NCBI RefSeq assembly: GCF_024181225.1
Contig: NZ_CP051198.1
Location: 62,001-126,000 of the forward strand
From: Treponema sp. OMZ 787
GTDB lineage: Bacteria; Spirochaetota; Spirochaetia; Treponematales; Treponemataceae
Direction of reading: 5' to 3'
Length of the DNA: 64,000 bases
Below, piece by piece: positions 27,078 through 36,321 of this stretch. The notes below the pieces were generated by a model. The model was given only the letters and a program-made list of their open reading frames with translations, ran no database searches and had not been told where the DNA came from. The position numbers and the translations under genes are program-made. Every line of letters begins with the position of its first letter. Position 1 is the first letter of the stretch.

Positions 27078-27677
27078 TTAAAAGGTCGTTCCGAGTATAC
27101 TATCACGATTTTCCTGATACTGTCCTCCTTTCATTTTTCTGTACTTTGATGTGACGATAGATAAGACTTGACTGGTGAGCTTTTTTCTTTTCTCGGAATA
27201 AAAACCGTGTTCTTTATATCCGTATGGATTTGCAATTATAACGATATCATTTCTTATGTCCATTCCAACTACCAGCGAATAATGCAATGTTCATTCGTCA
27301 TCATGTTTTGCAGCCCATTCAAATGGGACAGGAACACTATCTGCTAAACAGTCATATACTTTGTCAATCAACTCGCTATTGGTAAGGTATTTGTACATTG
27401 TTGTCTGAAATTCGGGGAACTGATGGTTGAACTCATCACAAAAAGCTTTCCCTGTGGAAGTTACGACTTTTCCATACTTTTTATAAAGAGCTTCTTCCGT
27501 AACTTTTCCGCCATTCCATGCAGAAAACATTTCAATTACAGCATATCCGCAAAAAACATCTTGATTTATAACCTCTATATCATCAACAAAAATTCTATTT
27601 GTTTTTACTGCCAACACTGTAAAAGCTATTCCAACACTAAAAATCGGAATGATAATAAATGACAAGATAGCAATCAA
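27078..27677 (-). pseudogene. C39-like cysteine peptidase gene with internal TGA
   Basis: One frame encodes an N-terminal membrane helix, the Cys box DVFCGYAVIEMFS near residue 41, and later TLHYSLVVGMD with the expected His and IIANPYG with the Asn. These fit a C39/papain-like peptidase. Between AAKHDDE and TLHYS is a TGA (27291-27293), which is TGG in a normal W-T-L-H motif with one base changed. The C-terminal end is also short. The start at TTG 27677 has no ribosome site. Likely inactive. Confidence 0.65.
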
Positions 27678-27712
27678 GGCTATTTGTCTGCACCCCTTAG
27701 CCTCCGCAAATC

Positions 27713-27766
27713 CTAATTTGTCAATTTTTGCCTATCTCATTTTATCACTTTTGCCATATTTTGTCA
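27713..27766. repeat. Promoter-bearing direct repeat, copy B
   Basis: Partner of 22500-22554. On the minus strand it has CTGACA, 17 bases and TAAAAT, facing the C39-like gene. The match covers about 54 bases and stops at TTTGTCA. Confidence 0.55.
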
Positions 27767-27832
27767 GTAATTGAGCAAAAAAGGCTTTTTTTTTCAATAA
27801 TAAAAGAAATTTGAAAAAAAACTAAAAAAAAC

Positions 27833-27861
27833 TTGACTTTTAGTCAAAAGAGGCTTAGAAT
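27833..27861 (+). promoter_or_regulatory. ptsN promoter, apparently leaderless
   Basis: TTGACT (27833-27838), 17 bases, TAGAAT (27856-27861), six bases, ATG at 27868. No ribosome site. Same hexamers and spacing as the rpoZ promoter. A short inverted repeat (TTGACTTTTAGTCAA) overlaps the -35 box. Confidence 0.7.
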
Positions 27862-27867
27862 GTATTC

Positions 27868-28359
27868 ATGGAATTTAAAGATGCATTAAAACCCGATTCT
27901 GTAGATTTAAAGGATGTCATTACTCCTGAAACCATTAATCTGCACTTAAAAGGGACTACAAAAGAAGCTATTATTGATGAGTTACTTGATACGCTTGTAA
28001 AAGCCGGAAAAGTAAAGGACAAGGTTGCTACCAAGGCTTGTGTTATGGACAGGGAACGCAAGATGTCCACAGGTATGAAGCATGGTATTGCCATACCTCA
28101 CGGAAAAACCGACTCAGTAAGCGATCTCGTTGCATGTATCGGAATTGCAGATAATCCGGTAGACTTTGATTCTCTTGATCAAGAACCGGCAAGAATATTT
28201 ATTATGACTTTGTCTCCTCTGGATAAGACAGGCCCTCACTTGCAGTTCCTTGCACAGATAAGTTTATTATTCAAAAGTGCAGAAAAAAGAGAAGAACTTT
28301 TAAGAGCTGCAAGCGAACAAGCCGTAATCAAGCTTTTAATGGAAAGCGATGAAGAGTAA
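27868..28359 (+). CDS. ptsN: PTS EIIA-Ntr-like protein
   Basis: The 163-residue protein has the EIIA fructose/nitrogen-type fold, with the phosphorylated His in GIAIPHGKT at about residue 75 and the VACIGIADNPVDFDSLD and PHLQFLAQISLLFK blocks. With PtsI (46140) and an HPr not seen here it forms a phosphorelay. Treponemes use such a relay for regulation rather than sugar uptake, as no sugar permease EIIBC is present. The mRNA looks leaderless, and a terminator follows. Confidence 0.88.
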   Translation: MEFKDALKPDSVDLKDVITPETINLHLKGTTKEAIIDELLDTLVKAGKVKDKVATKACVMDRERKMSTGMKHGIAIPHGKTDSVSDLVACIGIADNPVDFDSLDQEPARIFIMTLSPLDKTGPHLQFLAQISLLFKSAEKREELLRAASEQAVIKLLMESDEE

Positions 28360-28377
28360 CTGGTTAAAAAGCTGTAA

Positions 28378-28418
28378 GTAATGGCCTCTGCAAAGATTTG
28401 CAAAGGCCGTTATTTTTT
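28378..28418 (+). terminator. Rho-independent terminator of ptsN
   Basis: GGCCTCTGCAAA (28383-28394) pairs with TTTGCAAAGGCC (28397-28408) with one mismatch, followed by a T-rich run (28410-28418). Confidence 0.75.
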
Positions 28419-28455
28419 GCTCAACTTATTTTTACTCCATGAAAATCTGCACCGG

Positions 28456-28486
28456 TTGACAAATTTGTAAATTTAGCACATATTAT
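28456..28486 (+). promoter_or_regulatory. Promoter of the DUF5312-type gene
   Basis: TTGACA (28456-28461), 19 bases and TATTAT (28481-28486), or a weaker box two bases earlier, end four bases before the ATG at 28491. No ribosome site is present, again pointing to a leaderless start. Confidence 0.55.
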
Positions 28487-28490
28487 TAAC

Positions 28491-30026
28491 ATGGCTGACA
28501 ATAAAGAAAGTTTTTTCCAAAAATTATTAGGTTTGTTTATGTCCTCAGACAGTCCCGAAGCCTTAAAAAGGCGTAAATTGAAGGAAATTGCAAAAACTAT
28601 AGGAAAAACCAGATACAGCAAGTGGTATAAAGCCGGTTCGCAGGAAGTATTGCCTCAAGCAGCACAATTTTTTTACAGTATATACAAGGTAGTAGGCCCT
28701 GCACGCCCCCTATTAGCCGGTGCTGCATCTTCAAAAGTACTAAAAAATGTTACAGTAGAAAATTCCCTTTCAGATAAGCAAAAAAAATTACTCGAAAAAC
28801 TGTCTGAAGAGTCAATTCTCGAACAGTCAAAAAACGCAAATGCAGAAGCCCTCGCCGAAAAAGTAAAAAAAGAATTAAAAACCTTCGTAGGAGAATTCGA
28901 TTCAAACCAAACGCAAAAAATCGACCTGGCCTACCAACATTTGGATGCCTTTATCCATTTTGTACTCTTTGACTACTATTTTCTGCTGCGCAAATTCGAT
29001 TCTAACTTTGTGGAAAATAACTTCAACTATACGCCTAACTTTCAAGCCATAAGGGGAGAATACATTACCGAAGACTTAAAAGATTTTGCATCGGTTTTTT
29101 ATCAACTAAGTGTCGATACCGATTGGAATCTTATCTTTGATATAATAAAAACCTATAAAAACATTCAGCCTGTTCATGCCGGTCAATGGAAAAAGCTTTT
29201 AGGAGCCCTACACGACCTTAGGCGTTCACGAGCTTTGGAATACATTATCCAGCATATTACAGAAGATATTATTTACACCGTCGAAACAACTCCATTTACC
29301 GAAAAAGTAACGGATACCTATGTTTCAAACATTAAAACAAATACCCAGAATGTTATCAATAAACTGATAGACGAGCAAAGATCTTCAAAAGTTGCAGTTT
29401 TAATAACTAAGATATTCGGAAATCAGGTAGTTTCAGGAATGAAAAACTACACCGTAGATGCAAATACGGCTTTTACAAAAAGAGGATTATCCGGTTATGT
29501 TTATGCCGAAGAAATGAGTTATCTAAAATCTTTTTTGATAGAATATGTAAAAGCGGATGTCCGTACTCTTTGCGACTTATTTTTGGTACGGGGTAATTGG
29601 GGCAGCTTTGCAGGTACCACGGCAGATTTTTCCAACAGCTTCCATGCAATCATTCAGGTTGCCTCCAAAACTATAGAATTCGACGAGAAGCTTTCTGAAG
29701 TTTCCGATATAGGCGTAAAATTCCGCACACTTCTTTCAAGAATGGAAAGAGAAAAGGAAGCCGGCAGGCAGGCCGCAAAACTTTTAAATGATGTAAACGA
29801 AACAGCTCTTAAGCTTATAAATCTTTCGCTAAAGCACATAATAGTTATAGGAAATAACTTTAAGACTATAATAGCCGATTATGACAAGCCCCGCCGCGAG
29901 CTAATCCAAAACTGGAAAGAGATTGAGCAGCATTCAGAAAAACCTGTCAGGGAATGGCTTGTTGAGGCTTACAAAAAAATCTACGATTTTATCATGCTTA
30001 TGCAGCTTTTTATCAAAAAAGAGTAA
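28491..30026 (+). CDS. Treponeme conserved protein, DUF5312-like
   Basis: A 511-residue, mostly helical, charged cytoplasmic protein beginning MADNKESFFQKLLGLFMSSD. I recognise it as the type of large conserved spirochaete protein placed after ptsN in treponemes, and think it belongs to DUF5312, but no biochemical role is known. No signal peptide or membrane helix is seen. It is preceded directly by its own promoter and converges on the phosphofructokinase gene. Confidence 0.65.
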   Translation: MADNKESFFQKLLGLFMSSDSPEALKRRKLKEIAKTIGKTRYSKWYKAGSQEVLPQAAQFFYSIYKVVGPARPLLAGAASSKVLKNVTVENSLSDKQKKLLEKLSEESILEQSKNANAEALAEKVKKELKTFVGEFDSNQTQKIDLAYQHLDAFIHFVLFDYYFLLRKFDSNFVENNFNYTPNFQAIRGEYITEDLKDFASVFYQLSVDTDWNLIFDIIKTYKNIQPVHAGQWKKLLGALHDLRRSRALEYIIQHITEDIIYTVETTPFTEKVTDTYVSNIKTNTQNVINKLIDEQRSSKVAVLITKIFGNQVVSGMKNYTVDANTAFTKRGLSGYVYAEEMSYLKSFLIEYVKADVRTLCDLFLVRGNWGSFAGTTADFSNSFHAIIQVASKTIEFDEKLSEVSDIGVKFRTLLSRMEREKEAGRQAAKLLNDVNETALKLINLSLKHIIVIGNNFKTIIADYDKPRRELIQNWKEIEQHSEKPVREWLVEAYKKIYDFIMLMQLFIKKE

Positions 30027-30061
30027 AAAGCTGCTTAAAAAATCTTACCTTTGTATTTAGA

Positions 30062-31378
30062 TTACAGCATTGTTGTGGGCTGACCCGTAGCATCAAGGGC
30101 ATCACGCCACAAAGATCCTTCCGGGTTTACATGCTTTCTTTCAGAGACGACTTGTTCAATAGGCAGGTGCACAAATTTATTGTTTACAAGCCCGATGAGG
30201 GTACGGGTTCTTCCTGCCATGGCGGCATGAACGGCATTATTTCCTAAGCGTTCGCAATAAACCGAATCGATAGGGGCGGCAATTGAAGATCGAATCTGAT
30301 AGCTGGGATCGATGTATTTTAGGTTTATATGCATACCTATTTTTTCAAAATAGTCGGTTATTTCTTTCTTTAAGAATAAGCCTATATCTGCAAGTTTTTT
30401 GTTGCCGGAAGCATCTGTTCCTTCTTCCATATTCATTAAATGCTGACCGGCTCCTTCGGCAGCAACAATGAGGGCATAACCGTTTTCGACAAGCTTTTTT
30501 TCCAAAAGCTTTAAAAAGCCGTTTTCGCCCTGCAATTCAAAGCGTACTTCAGGAATAAGAACAAAGTGAGCCTCATGGCAGGCGATTGCGGTATGGGTTG
30601 CTATAAATCCCGATTCCCTTCCCATTAGTTTTACCAAGCCTATACCGTTAATCTGGGAACTGGCCTCCATATTTGCTGCAGAAACAGACTCGGTCGCCTT
30701 TGCAATAGCCGTATCAAAGCCGAAAGATTTTTGGATAAAAGAAAGATCGTTATCTATCGTTTTCGGAATACCTATTACAGAAATTTTTAACTGCCTTCTT
30801 TCAATTTCTTTTGAAACTTCAAGAGCTCCTTTTTGTGTTCCGTCACCGCCGATAAAAAATACCATATTGACATTCATCTGCTCAATGCCGTCTACTATTT
30901 CGGTTACTCTGGTACCGCCGCCTCTGGAGGTTCCCAAGAAAGATCCTCCGGTCTTATGTATTCCGTTTACAACCTCAGGGGTTAATGGAACAGGGGAATA
31001 ACCGTATTCCGAAATAAATCCTTTGTAGCCGAATTTGATTCCGCTGATTCGGCGCACTCCGTATCTTGTCCAAAGACATCTGACAACAGCCCTTATAACA
31101 TCATTGATACCGGGGCATAAGCCTCCGCAGGTGGCAATAGCTGCATGTACATAGTTGGGGCTAAAATATATTTTTTGGCGTGGGCCGGCTTTTTCAATAA
31201 GGTCAGCGTGAGTAAGAGCCTCCCCTACCTCGCCCATCGAGGCTTCCAAACTATACCTTATAAATTCTTTATCGGTAACATAATTTGCAATCAGATCCCC
31301 ATGTGTTTCCGAAAGCATAATTGGGGACTGTATTTTACACTCTCCCAACGAAGTAATGGAAAAATCCGTTTTTTTCAT
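30062..31378 (-). CDS. ATP-type 6-phosphofructokinase (long form)
   Basis: The 438-residue enzyme phosphorylates fructose 6-phosphate in glycolysis. GGDGT at residues 177-181 predicts ATP as donor, since PPi-dependent enzymes usually have GGDD. PKTIDND at 205-211 has the Lys common to both PPi enzymes and the plant-like ATP group, so this is a group X-type [15 protein letters not shown] and AEGAGQ are also present. AAGGAG lies 7 bases before the ATG. The donor is inferred from one residue and should be treated with some caution. Confidence 0.87.
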   Translation of the reverse strand: MKKTDFSITSLGECKIQSPIMLSETHGDLIANYVTDKEFIRYSLEASMGEVGEALTHADLIEKAGPRQKIYFSPNYVHAAIATCGGLCPGINDVIRAVVRCLWTRYGVRRISGIKFGYKGFISEYGYSPVPLTPEVVNGIHKTGGSFLGTSRGGGTRVTEIVDGIEQMNVNMVFFIGGDGTQKGALEVSKEIERRQLKISVIGIPKTIDNDLSFIQKSFGFDTAIAKATESVSAANMEASSQINGIGLVKLMGRESGFIATHTAIACHEAHFVLIPEVRFELQGENGFLKLLEKKLVENGYALIVAAEGAGQHLMNMEEGTDASGNKKLADIGLFLKKEITDYFEKIGMHINLKYIDPSYQIRSSIAAPIDSVYCERLGNNAVHAAMAGRTRTLIGLVNNKFVHLPIEQVVSERKHVNPEGSLWRDALDATGQPTTML

Positions 31379-31391
31379 TATAAACTCCTTT

Positions 31392-31907
31392 TTATTGAAT
31401 CTTTCTTTTTAAAAGATAAATTGTTTCTTGTGTTAATTTATCGCCTTCTTTTATGTGCATTCTTTTAAACATACCTTGAGGAACCTCAAGTGCATAGCGT
31501 ACGGAATAAGTACTTTCAATGGTTTCCAAGCTGTATGGAACCATATCATATATTTCTTTGATCAGACCTGAACTATCGATAAAAGCAATGGAAAGAGGAT
31601 GAGGAGTGTTTTTCATCCAAAACCTCAGCCTGGAATCTTCCTTGTACAAAAAAATCATTCCTGTACCTTCAGGTATAACCTTTCGTTCCATAAAGCCCCT
31701 CTGCTGCTCGGCAGGAGTAATTGCAAGCTCTGCATTTATTTTTTCGATATTTTTTTTAACGGAATTTTCGCTTTTTGTTTCTTGGTTTGTTTCCTCATTT
31801 GAAATTTTTTCTATAAAAATATCTTCAGTTTTCATTTTATCCTGTCCTTCGCATGAGGCAAAAAAACAAATCATTATAACTGTTATTACGGCTTTTTTAA
31901 AAATCAT
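31392..31907 (-). CDS. DUF192 lipoprotein
   Basis: A 171-residue protein with a lipoprotein signal (FFASC, Cys at 19) and a C-terminal DUF192 domain: [56 protein letters not shown]. The domain is a small beta-barrel of unknown role, usually exported. The gene overlaps the one upstream by 11 bases, so translation is coupled, and pfk follows after 13 bases. Confidence 0.83.
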   Translation of the reverse strand: MIFKKAVITVIMICFFASCEGQDKMKTEDIFIEKISNEETNQETKSENSVKKNIEKINAELAITPAEQQRGFMERKVIPEGTGMIFLYKEDSRLRFWMKNTPHPLSIAFIDSSGLIKEIYDMVPYSLETIESTYSVRYALEVPQGMFKRMHIKEGDKLTQETIYLLKRKIQ

Positions 31908-32487
31908 TTATAAATTCCTCTCGTAAAATATCGCTGTAGGCCTTATCTGTTTGACTTTTTTCCAAAAGAGCATCAAAGACCTTTAAATCTATGTATTTTA
32001 TTGCAAGAGGCCTCTCTAAAATCATTGAAACTGTTTCGTTTTTCCAAATTGCTCTTTTTGGATCGATGCTTAAAGGCTCGCCGTATTTGGCACTCAAAGC
32101 GGCGTACATCGAATAATAGTCTATCTTGTCAGTATCCATTTGAATAATAATAATGTATAGACTGTCTTCGTAAAATTGAAACCAAGCCCTTTTAATATTG
32201 CTTGAGCCCTTTGTTTCGATAAGGCTGCGGTTTTTTCCAGGTAAAAGCGAAACATCCCTTTCTCCACGATATCCGAATATGGAATCTTTTAAAAGGGCAT
32301 CTTTAGCAGAGTCCGCATTCATACCGAGGATTATTCCTCTATATCCCGAAGGAAGCTCTGCAAATTGGGATACATTTTCAGTTTTTTCGGGAGGATTTTT
32401 GTCAAGCATTTCTTTATCGGATGCAGCATCTTCGGAAAACCCCAGACTTATCAAGCTAAAAACTATGCACAAAAGAAACTTTTTCAT
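31897..32487 (-). CDS. Hypothetical exported protein
   Basis: Starting at ATG 32487 the protein is 196 residues with a signal peptide (MKKFLLCIVFSLISLGFS). The mature part has YRGIILGMNADSAKDALL, a pattern like that of treponemal secreted proteins with a DUF4412-like or stress-sensor fold, but I cannot name a family. A longer frame begins at 32532. It lies between the double cNMP-binding protein and the DUF192 lipoprotein on the same strand, with short gaps. Confidence 0.6.
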   Translation of the reverse strand: MKKFLLCIVFSLISLGFSEDAASDKEMLDKNPPEKTENVSQFAELPSGYRGIILGMNADSAKDALLKDSIFGYRGERDVSLLPGKNRSLIETKGSSNIKRAWFQFYEDSLYIIIIQMDTDKIDYYSMYAALSAKYGEPLSIDPKRAIWKNETVSMILERPLAIKYIDLKVFDALLEKSQTDKAYSDILREEFINDF

Positions 32488-32500
32488 AACTTGTTCCGTT

Positions 32501-33748
32501 TTACCAGTATGAGCCGCTTTTTGCTCTGGCATTCATACGGGATTTTTCAATTTCCTGCATTTTTTTGAAGTAGGCGGCCTGTTTTGAAAGCTCCAACTCG
32601 TCCGTTATGGAAATTTTTGATCCGTCACATCTTACTATGGGCTGTTTTAAAAATCTTGTAACAGCTTCTGAGACTTCTTCTTTAGGTATACCGCACATAT
32701 TTGCCAACTCAACAGGGCCGAAGTTAAAGGTGTGGTACTTGCCCTTTACAGGTTTAATTCTCGATTTTTCAAGCTGAATAGCAAGCATATCGTACATTTT
32801 TTCGACATGATCTTTTATAAGGGTGTTTGCGAGCTGTTTATACATTGCCCAAATTCTATCTGCAAAGGTAGTTGTAAGGCGGGCAATAAGCTGAGGCTGA
32901 GTTGAAACCATTTGATTAAAGTTTTGGCGGTTTACGGCTAAAAGCTGACAGCCTTCTTCGGTAACGATAGCACTTGCGGATCGGGGTTTATTTTCCAAAA
33001 GGGCCATTTCTCCGAACATATCGCCCTCTTTTAAAACGGCCAAAAGAACTTCATTATTATCAAGAATTTTTGTGATTTTGACATGCCCTTTTTGAATAAT
33101 ATACAATTCGGTTCCGGATTGGCATTCGCAAAAAACCATGTGTTCTTTATCGTATAGCCTTATCATTTGGTTTGTTGGCGGCTCAAGTACTTCCATAGGG
33201 ATTTTTACGCCCATCGCTTTAATTGCCATAACCCTTTTTTGGGCTGCTTCAGCAAATTCGCCCTTGGGCTGGGCCTTCAAATAATGATAATACGCATAAA
33301 GAGCCAAATCAAATTTGGACATCCTTAAATAGTATTCACCTATAGTAAAAAGATGAGAAATACCGGTTACAACATTCCGTTTTAGGGTAATTCGGGTTAA
33401 AGCCTCGTCCAAATAACGCATCTTCTTTGAAAAAGAATATATTATCTTCATAGCTACAGAAGCATTTTTTTCAATTAGATAAGGGAACTGGCCGTACGGG
33501 ACAGAAATTAAAAGGGCATCGGTAAGAGCGATAGCCGTTTCGATTTGAGTGTGCCCGGACATACAGGAAACAACGCCTAAAAAGTCTCCAGGACCTAGAA
33601 CATTTCCTCCCTCTTCAGCTACTACCTCATCCTCTTTTGCAACCTTCACCTTTCCGCTTTGTATAATATAAAAATGATCGGTATCAGACTTTCCTTCTAT
33701 GAGAATATATGAGCCTTTTTTAAAATTCAAAAACGACAGCTGTAACAA
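32501..33748 (-). CDS. Double cyclic-nucleotide-binding (Crp/Fnr-type) protein
   Basis: The 415-residue protein has two cNMP-binding jelly rolls, at about residues 8-110 (GSYILIEGKSDTDHFYIIQSGKV) and 200-310 (GTELYIIQKGHVKI, EGDMFGEMALLENKPRSASA), joined by a helical TPR-like linker (LALYAYYHYLKAQPKGEFAEAA). A winged-helix region (VELANMCGIPKEEVSEAVTRFLK) follows near 350. This is an unusual layout for Crp. GEMALLENKPRSA fits real nucleotide binding in the second domain. TTG at 33748 with AGAGGT seven bases upstream is the best start. Probably a regulator for cAMP or c-di-GMP. Confidence 0.8.
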   Translation of the reverse strand: MLQLSFLNFKKGSYILIEGKSDTDHFYIIQSGKVKVAKEDEVVAEEGGNVLGPGDFLGVVSCMSGHTQIETAIALTDALLISVPYGQFPYLIEKNASVAMKIIYSFSKKMRYLDEALTRITLKRNVVTGISHLFTIGEYYLRMSKFDLALYAYYHYLKAQPKGEFAEAAQKRVMAIKAMGVKIPMEVLEPPTNQMIRLYDKEHMVFCECQSGTELYIIQKGHVKITKILDNNEVLLAVLKEGDMFGEMALLENKPRSASAIVTEEGCQLLAVNRQNFNQMVSTQPQLIARLTTTFADRIWAMYKQLANTLIKDHVEKMYDMLAIQLEKSRIKPVKGKYHTFNFGPVELANMCGIPKEEVSEAVTRFLKQPIVRCDGSKISITDELELSKQAAYFKKMQEIEKSRMNARAKSGSYW

Positions 33749-33868
33749 GTTTTAACCTCTCATACCTTTGTGCATTGAACATAGACACAGTACATTTATA
33801 GTATATTTTGAAAAAGTCTAATTGTCAACCTACTTACCTAAAATACTTTATTAATTATTTTCTGCCAA

Positions 33869-33897
33869 TTGTATTTTTGAACTTTTTTTGATAAAAT
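33869..33897 (+). promoter_or_regulatory. Promoter of the M20 hydrolase gene, apparently leaderless
   Basis: TTGTAT (33869-33874), 17 bases, TAAAAT (33892-33897), six bases, ATG at 33904, with no ribosome site. The -10-to-ATG distance is the same as for rpoZ and ptsN. Confidence 0.55.
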
Positions 33898-33903
33898 AAG
33901 CAC

Positions 33904-35139
33904 ATGAGTACCTTTAAAAAAATTACCGATTTTATTGAATCCAAAACAGACGATATTATAGGATTGGAAAAACTTTTAAGCTCCATTCCTGCAATGGCTC
34001 CGGAGTCCGACGGAGACGGAGAATTAAAAAAATGTGAAGCCCTGGAAAAATACCTAAAGGAAGCCGGTTTTAATAATTTTGAAAGGCTTGATGCTCCCGA
34101 CGAGCGGGTCTCTTCAAAGATACGCCCCAATTTGATTGTTACCATTCCCGGAAAAAACAATAAGGAAAGACTCTGGATTATGAGCCATCTGGATGTTGTT
34201 CCTCCCGGAGACCTATCTAAATGGGATAGCGATCCTTGGACCGTAATCGAAAAAGACGGAAAACTCATCGGACGCGGAGTTGAAGACAACCAGCAGGGAC
34301 TTGTTTCTTCAGTTTTTGCAGCCTTAAGTTTTATCAAATTGGGAATCACCCCCGAACACACGATTAAGCTTTTATTTGTTGCCGATGAAGAAGTAGGCTC
34401 CCAATACGGAATCATATACCTTCTTAATAAGCACAATCTTTTTACAAAAGACGATTTGATTCTTGTACCGGACGGGGGCGATCCTAAGGGAGAAACAATA
34501 GAAATAGCCGAAAAAACAAGCCTTTGGCTTAAGGTTATAACAAAGGGAGTTCAAACCCATGCTTCAATGCCGAACACTGGTAAAAATGCCTTTGTTGCGG
34601 CCTGTGACCTTGCCCTCCGTTTAAACGATCTTGAAAATCACTTTAACAAAAAAGACGACTTATTTTCGCCTAATTATTCGACCTTTCAGCCGACTAAAAA
34701 AGAAGCCAATGTACCGAATGTAAACACAATTCCGGGGGATGATGTTTTTTATGTAGACTGCCGCATTCTTCCTTATTACGATGTAAATGAGGTCTTAAAA
34801 GAAATGCAAAAAAGAGCTTCAGAGGTTGAAAAAAAATACGGCGTTACTATCAGGTTTGAATATGACGAGCCTGAGGCCTCTCCTGCAACGCCTAAGGATG
34901 CAAAGATTGTAAAACTTCTTTCATCTGCCGTAAAAAAGGTAAAAGGAATCGAAACTTCTATAATCGGAATAGGAGGCGGAACGGTAGCAGCCTGTCTTAG
35001 AGCTAAGGGCTTTGATGCCGTTGTTTGGAGCTCCCTTGATGACAGCTGCCATCAGCCCAACGAGTACGCATTTATAGAGAATATTGTAAGCGATGCAAAG
35101 GTTATGGCGGCCTTGATGTTCGGTGTCGAAAATATTTAA
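33904..35139 (+). CDS. M20-family metallohydrolase
   Basis: The 411-residue protein has the M20 di-zinc site: His in IMSHLDVVPPG, Asp in GRGVEDNQQG, the catalytic Glu and metal Glu in VADEEVGS, Asp in VPDGGD and a late His in DDSCHQPNEY. The family cleaves peptide or acylamino bonds; candidates are dipeptidase or succinyl-diaminopimelate desuccinylase-like activity. A lid/dimerisation domain is inserted in the middle with the HASMP His. The gene has its own promoter and is followed 19 bases later by the KamA-like gene. Confidence 0.85.
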   Translation: MSTFKKITDFIESKTDDIIGLEKLLSSIPAMAPESDGDGELKKCEALEKYLKEAGFNNFERLDAPDERVSSKIRPNLIVTIPGKNNKERLWIMSHLDVVPPGDLSKWDSDPWTVIEKDGKLIGRGVEDNQQGLVSSVFAALSFIKLGITPEHTIKLLFVADEEVGSQYGIIYLLNKHNLFTKDDLILVPDGGDPKGETIEIAEKTSLWLKVITKGVQTHASMPNTGKNAFVAACDLALRLNDLENHFNKKDDLFSPNYSTFQPTKKEANVPNVNTIPGDDVFYVDCRILPYYDVNEVLKEMQKRASEVEKKYGVTIRFEYDEPEASPATPKDAKIVKLLSSAVKKVKGIETSIIGIGGGTVAACLRAKGFDAVVWSSLDDSCHQPNEYAFIENIVSDAKVMAALMFGVENI

Positions 35140-35158
35140 AGCCTAAAACCGCTAAAAT

Positions 35159-36175
35159 ATGAGTGAAAAAAATTGGAGGGAATTTTCGGCTGCCGAAACA
35201 GCAGACTTCGTGCAGCCTGTCTTAATTTCCTCCGCTTTTAAAAAGCTGATAGAAGAAGCTGAACCTGAAGATGCAAGGGCTTTGCGGCTTCAGGTTGAGC
35301 CTTCCGTCAATGAAAAAACAGCCTGTCCTTATGAAACATCTGATCCTCTCGGCGAGCAAAAATACTGCATTACACCCTATCTTGTTCATCAGTACGAAAA
35401 CCGTGTGCTCCTTATAACGACGGGTAAATGCCTTTCATATTGCCGTTACTGTTTTAGACGCGGACTTACAGCTCGATCTCAAAACTACATTGGAGGTAAA
35501 GAACTAAAAGAAGTTAAGGACTATATCAAACAGAATCCGCAGGTTACTGAAATCCTTGTCTCAGGCGGCGATCCGTTAAGCGGCGGCTTTGAAAAGCTCG
35601 AAAAAGTTTTAAAAGAATTACGCTCAATAAAAAAAGACCTGTTGATAAGGCTGTGCACGAGGGCTCCGATATTTGCCCCCGAGCTTTTTACCGAAAAACT
35701 TTTACACCTTTTGAGACAGGTGAGGCCTCTATGGCTCATTCCCCATATAAACCATCCTGCAGAGCTTGGAAAGGAGCAAAAAATGGCCTTAAGTTCCTGT
35801 ATTGAAGCCGGTATACCCATTCAAAGCCAAACCGTTTTGCTAAAAGGCATAAATGATAACGAAAAAACGCTGGTTAAACTTTTTCACAGCCTTGCCTGCA
35901 TGGGCATAAAACCCGGCTATCTTTTTCAGTTAGATCCTGCAGCCGGAACATCCCATTTCAGAGTTCAATTAAAAGAGGCTTTAGAACTTTGGGAAAGAGC
36001 GGAATCTAAGCTCTCAGGTCTATCCAGACCTAAATTTGTTGCTGATCTCCCAGGCGGAGGAGGAAAATTCCCCCTTTCTGCCCTTATTTATTCTAAAAAA
36101 ATCATAGAACAAAAAGACGATTTTGGATTTACAGCCTTAGGTATAGACGGTGTTATACATAAGTATACATATTAA
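35159..36175 (+). CDS. KamA/EpmB-family radical SAM aminomutase
   Basis: The 338-residue enzyme has the radical-SAM cluster Cys at residues 91, 95 and 98 (CLSYCRYCFRRG) and a SGGDPLSGG block. The late LPGGGGKFPL region carries the PLP-binding Lys. Members shift the alpha-amino group of lysine to the beta position. The length is closer to EpmB (which acts on elongation factor P with EpmA) than to 410-residue KamA. No ribosome site stands before the ATG. Which substrate applies is not resolved. Confidence 0.85.
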   Translation: MSEKNWREFSAAETADFVQPVLISSAFKKLIEEAEPEDARALRLQVEPSVNEKTACPYETSDPLGEQKYCITPYLVHQYENRVLLITTGKCLSYCRYCFRRGLTARSQNYIGGKELKEVKDYIKQNPQVTEILVSGGDPLSGGFEKLEKVLKELRSIKKDLLIRLCTRAPIFAPELFTEKLLHLLRQVRPLWLIPHINHPAELGKEQKMALSSCIEAGIPIQSQTVLLKGINDNEKTLVKLFHSLACMGIKPGYLFQLDPAAGTSHFRVQLKEALELWERAESKLSGLSRPKFVADLPGGGGKFPLSALIYSKKIIEQKDDFGFTALGIDGVIHKYTY

Positions 36176-36321
36176 TGTATACAAAAATATACATAGCGTT
36201 AACAAAAATTAATATTTCTAATTTAAAATATTCACAAATTTTAATAACTCCATTATTACATACTAAAAAACAGCCTATTTTAGCATACATTTTGCTTGTC
36301 ATTTGTATGAGGTATACAATT

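Noticed and set aside
36175-36321. N-terminal extension of the sigma factor from ATG 36175
   Set aside because: The extra 49 residues are unlike sigma region 1.1 and overlap a promoter-like sequence; the conserved part begins at 36322.
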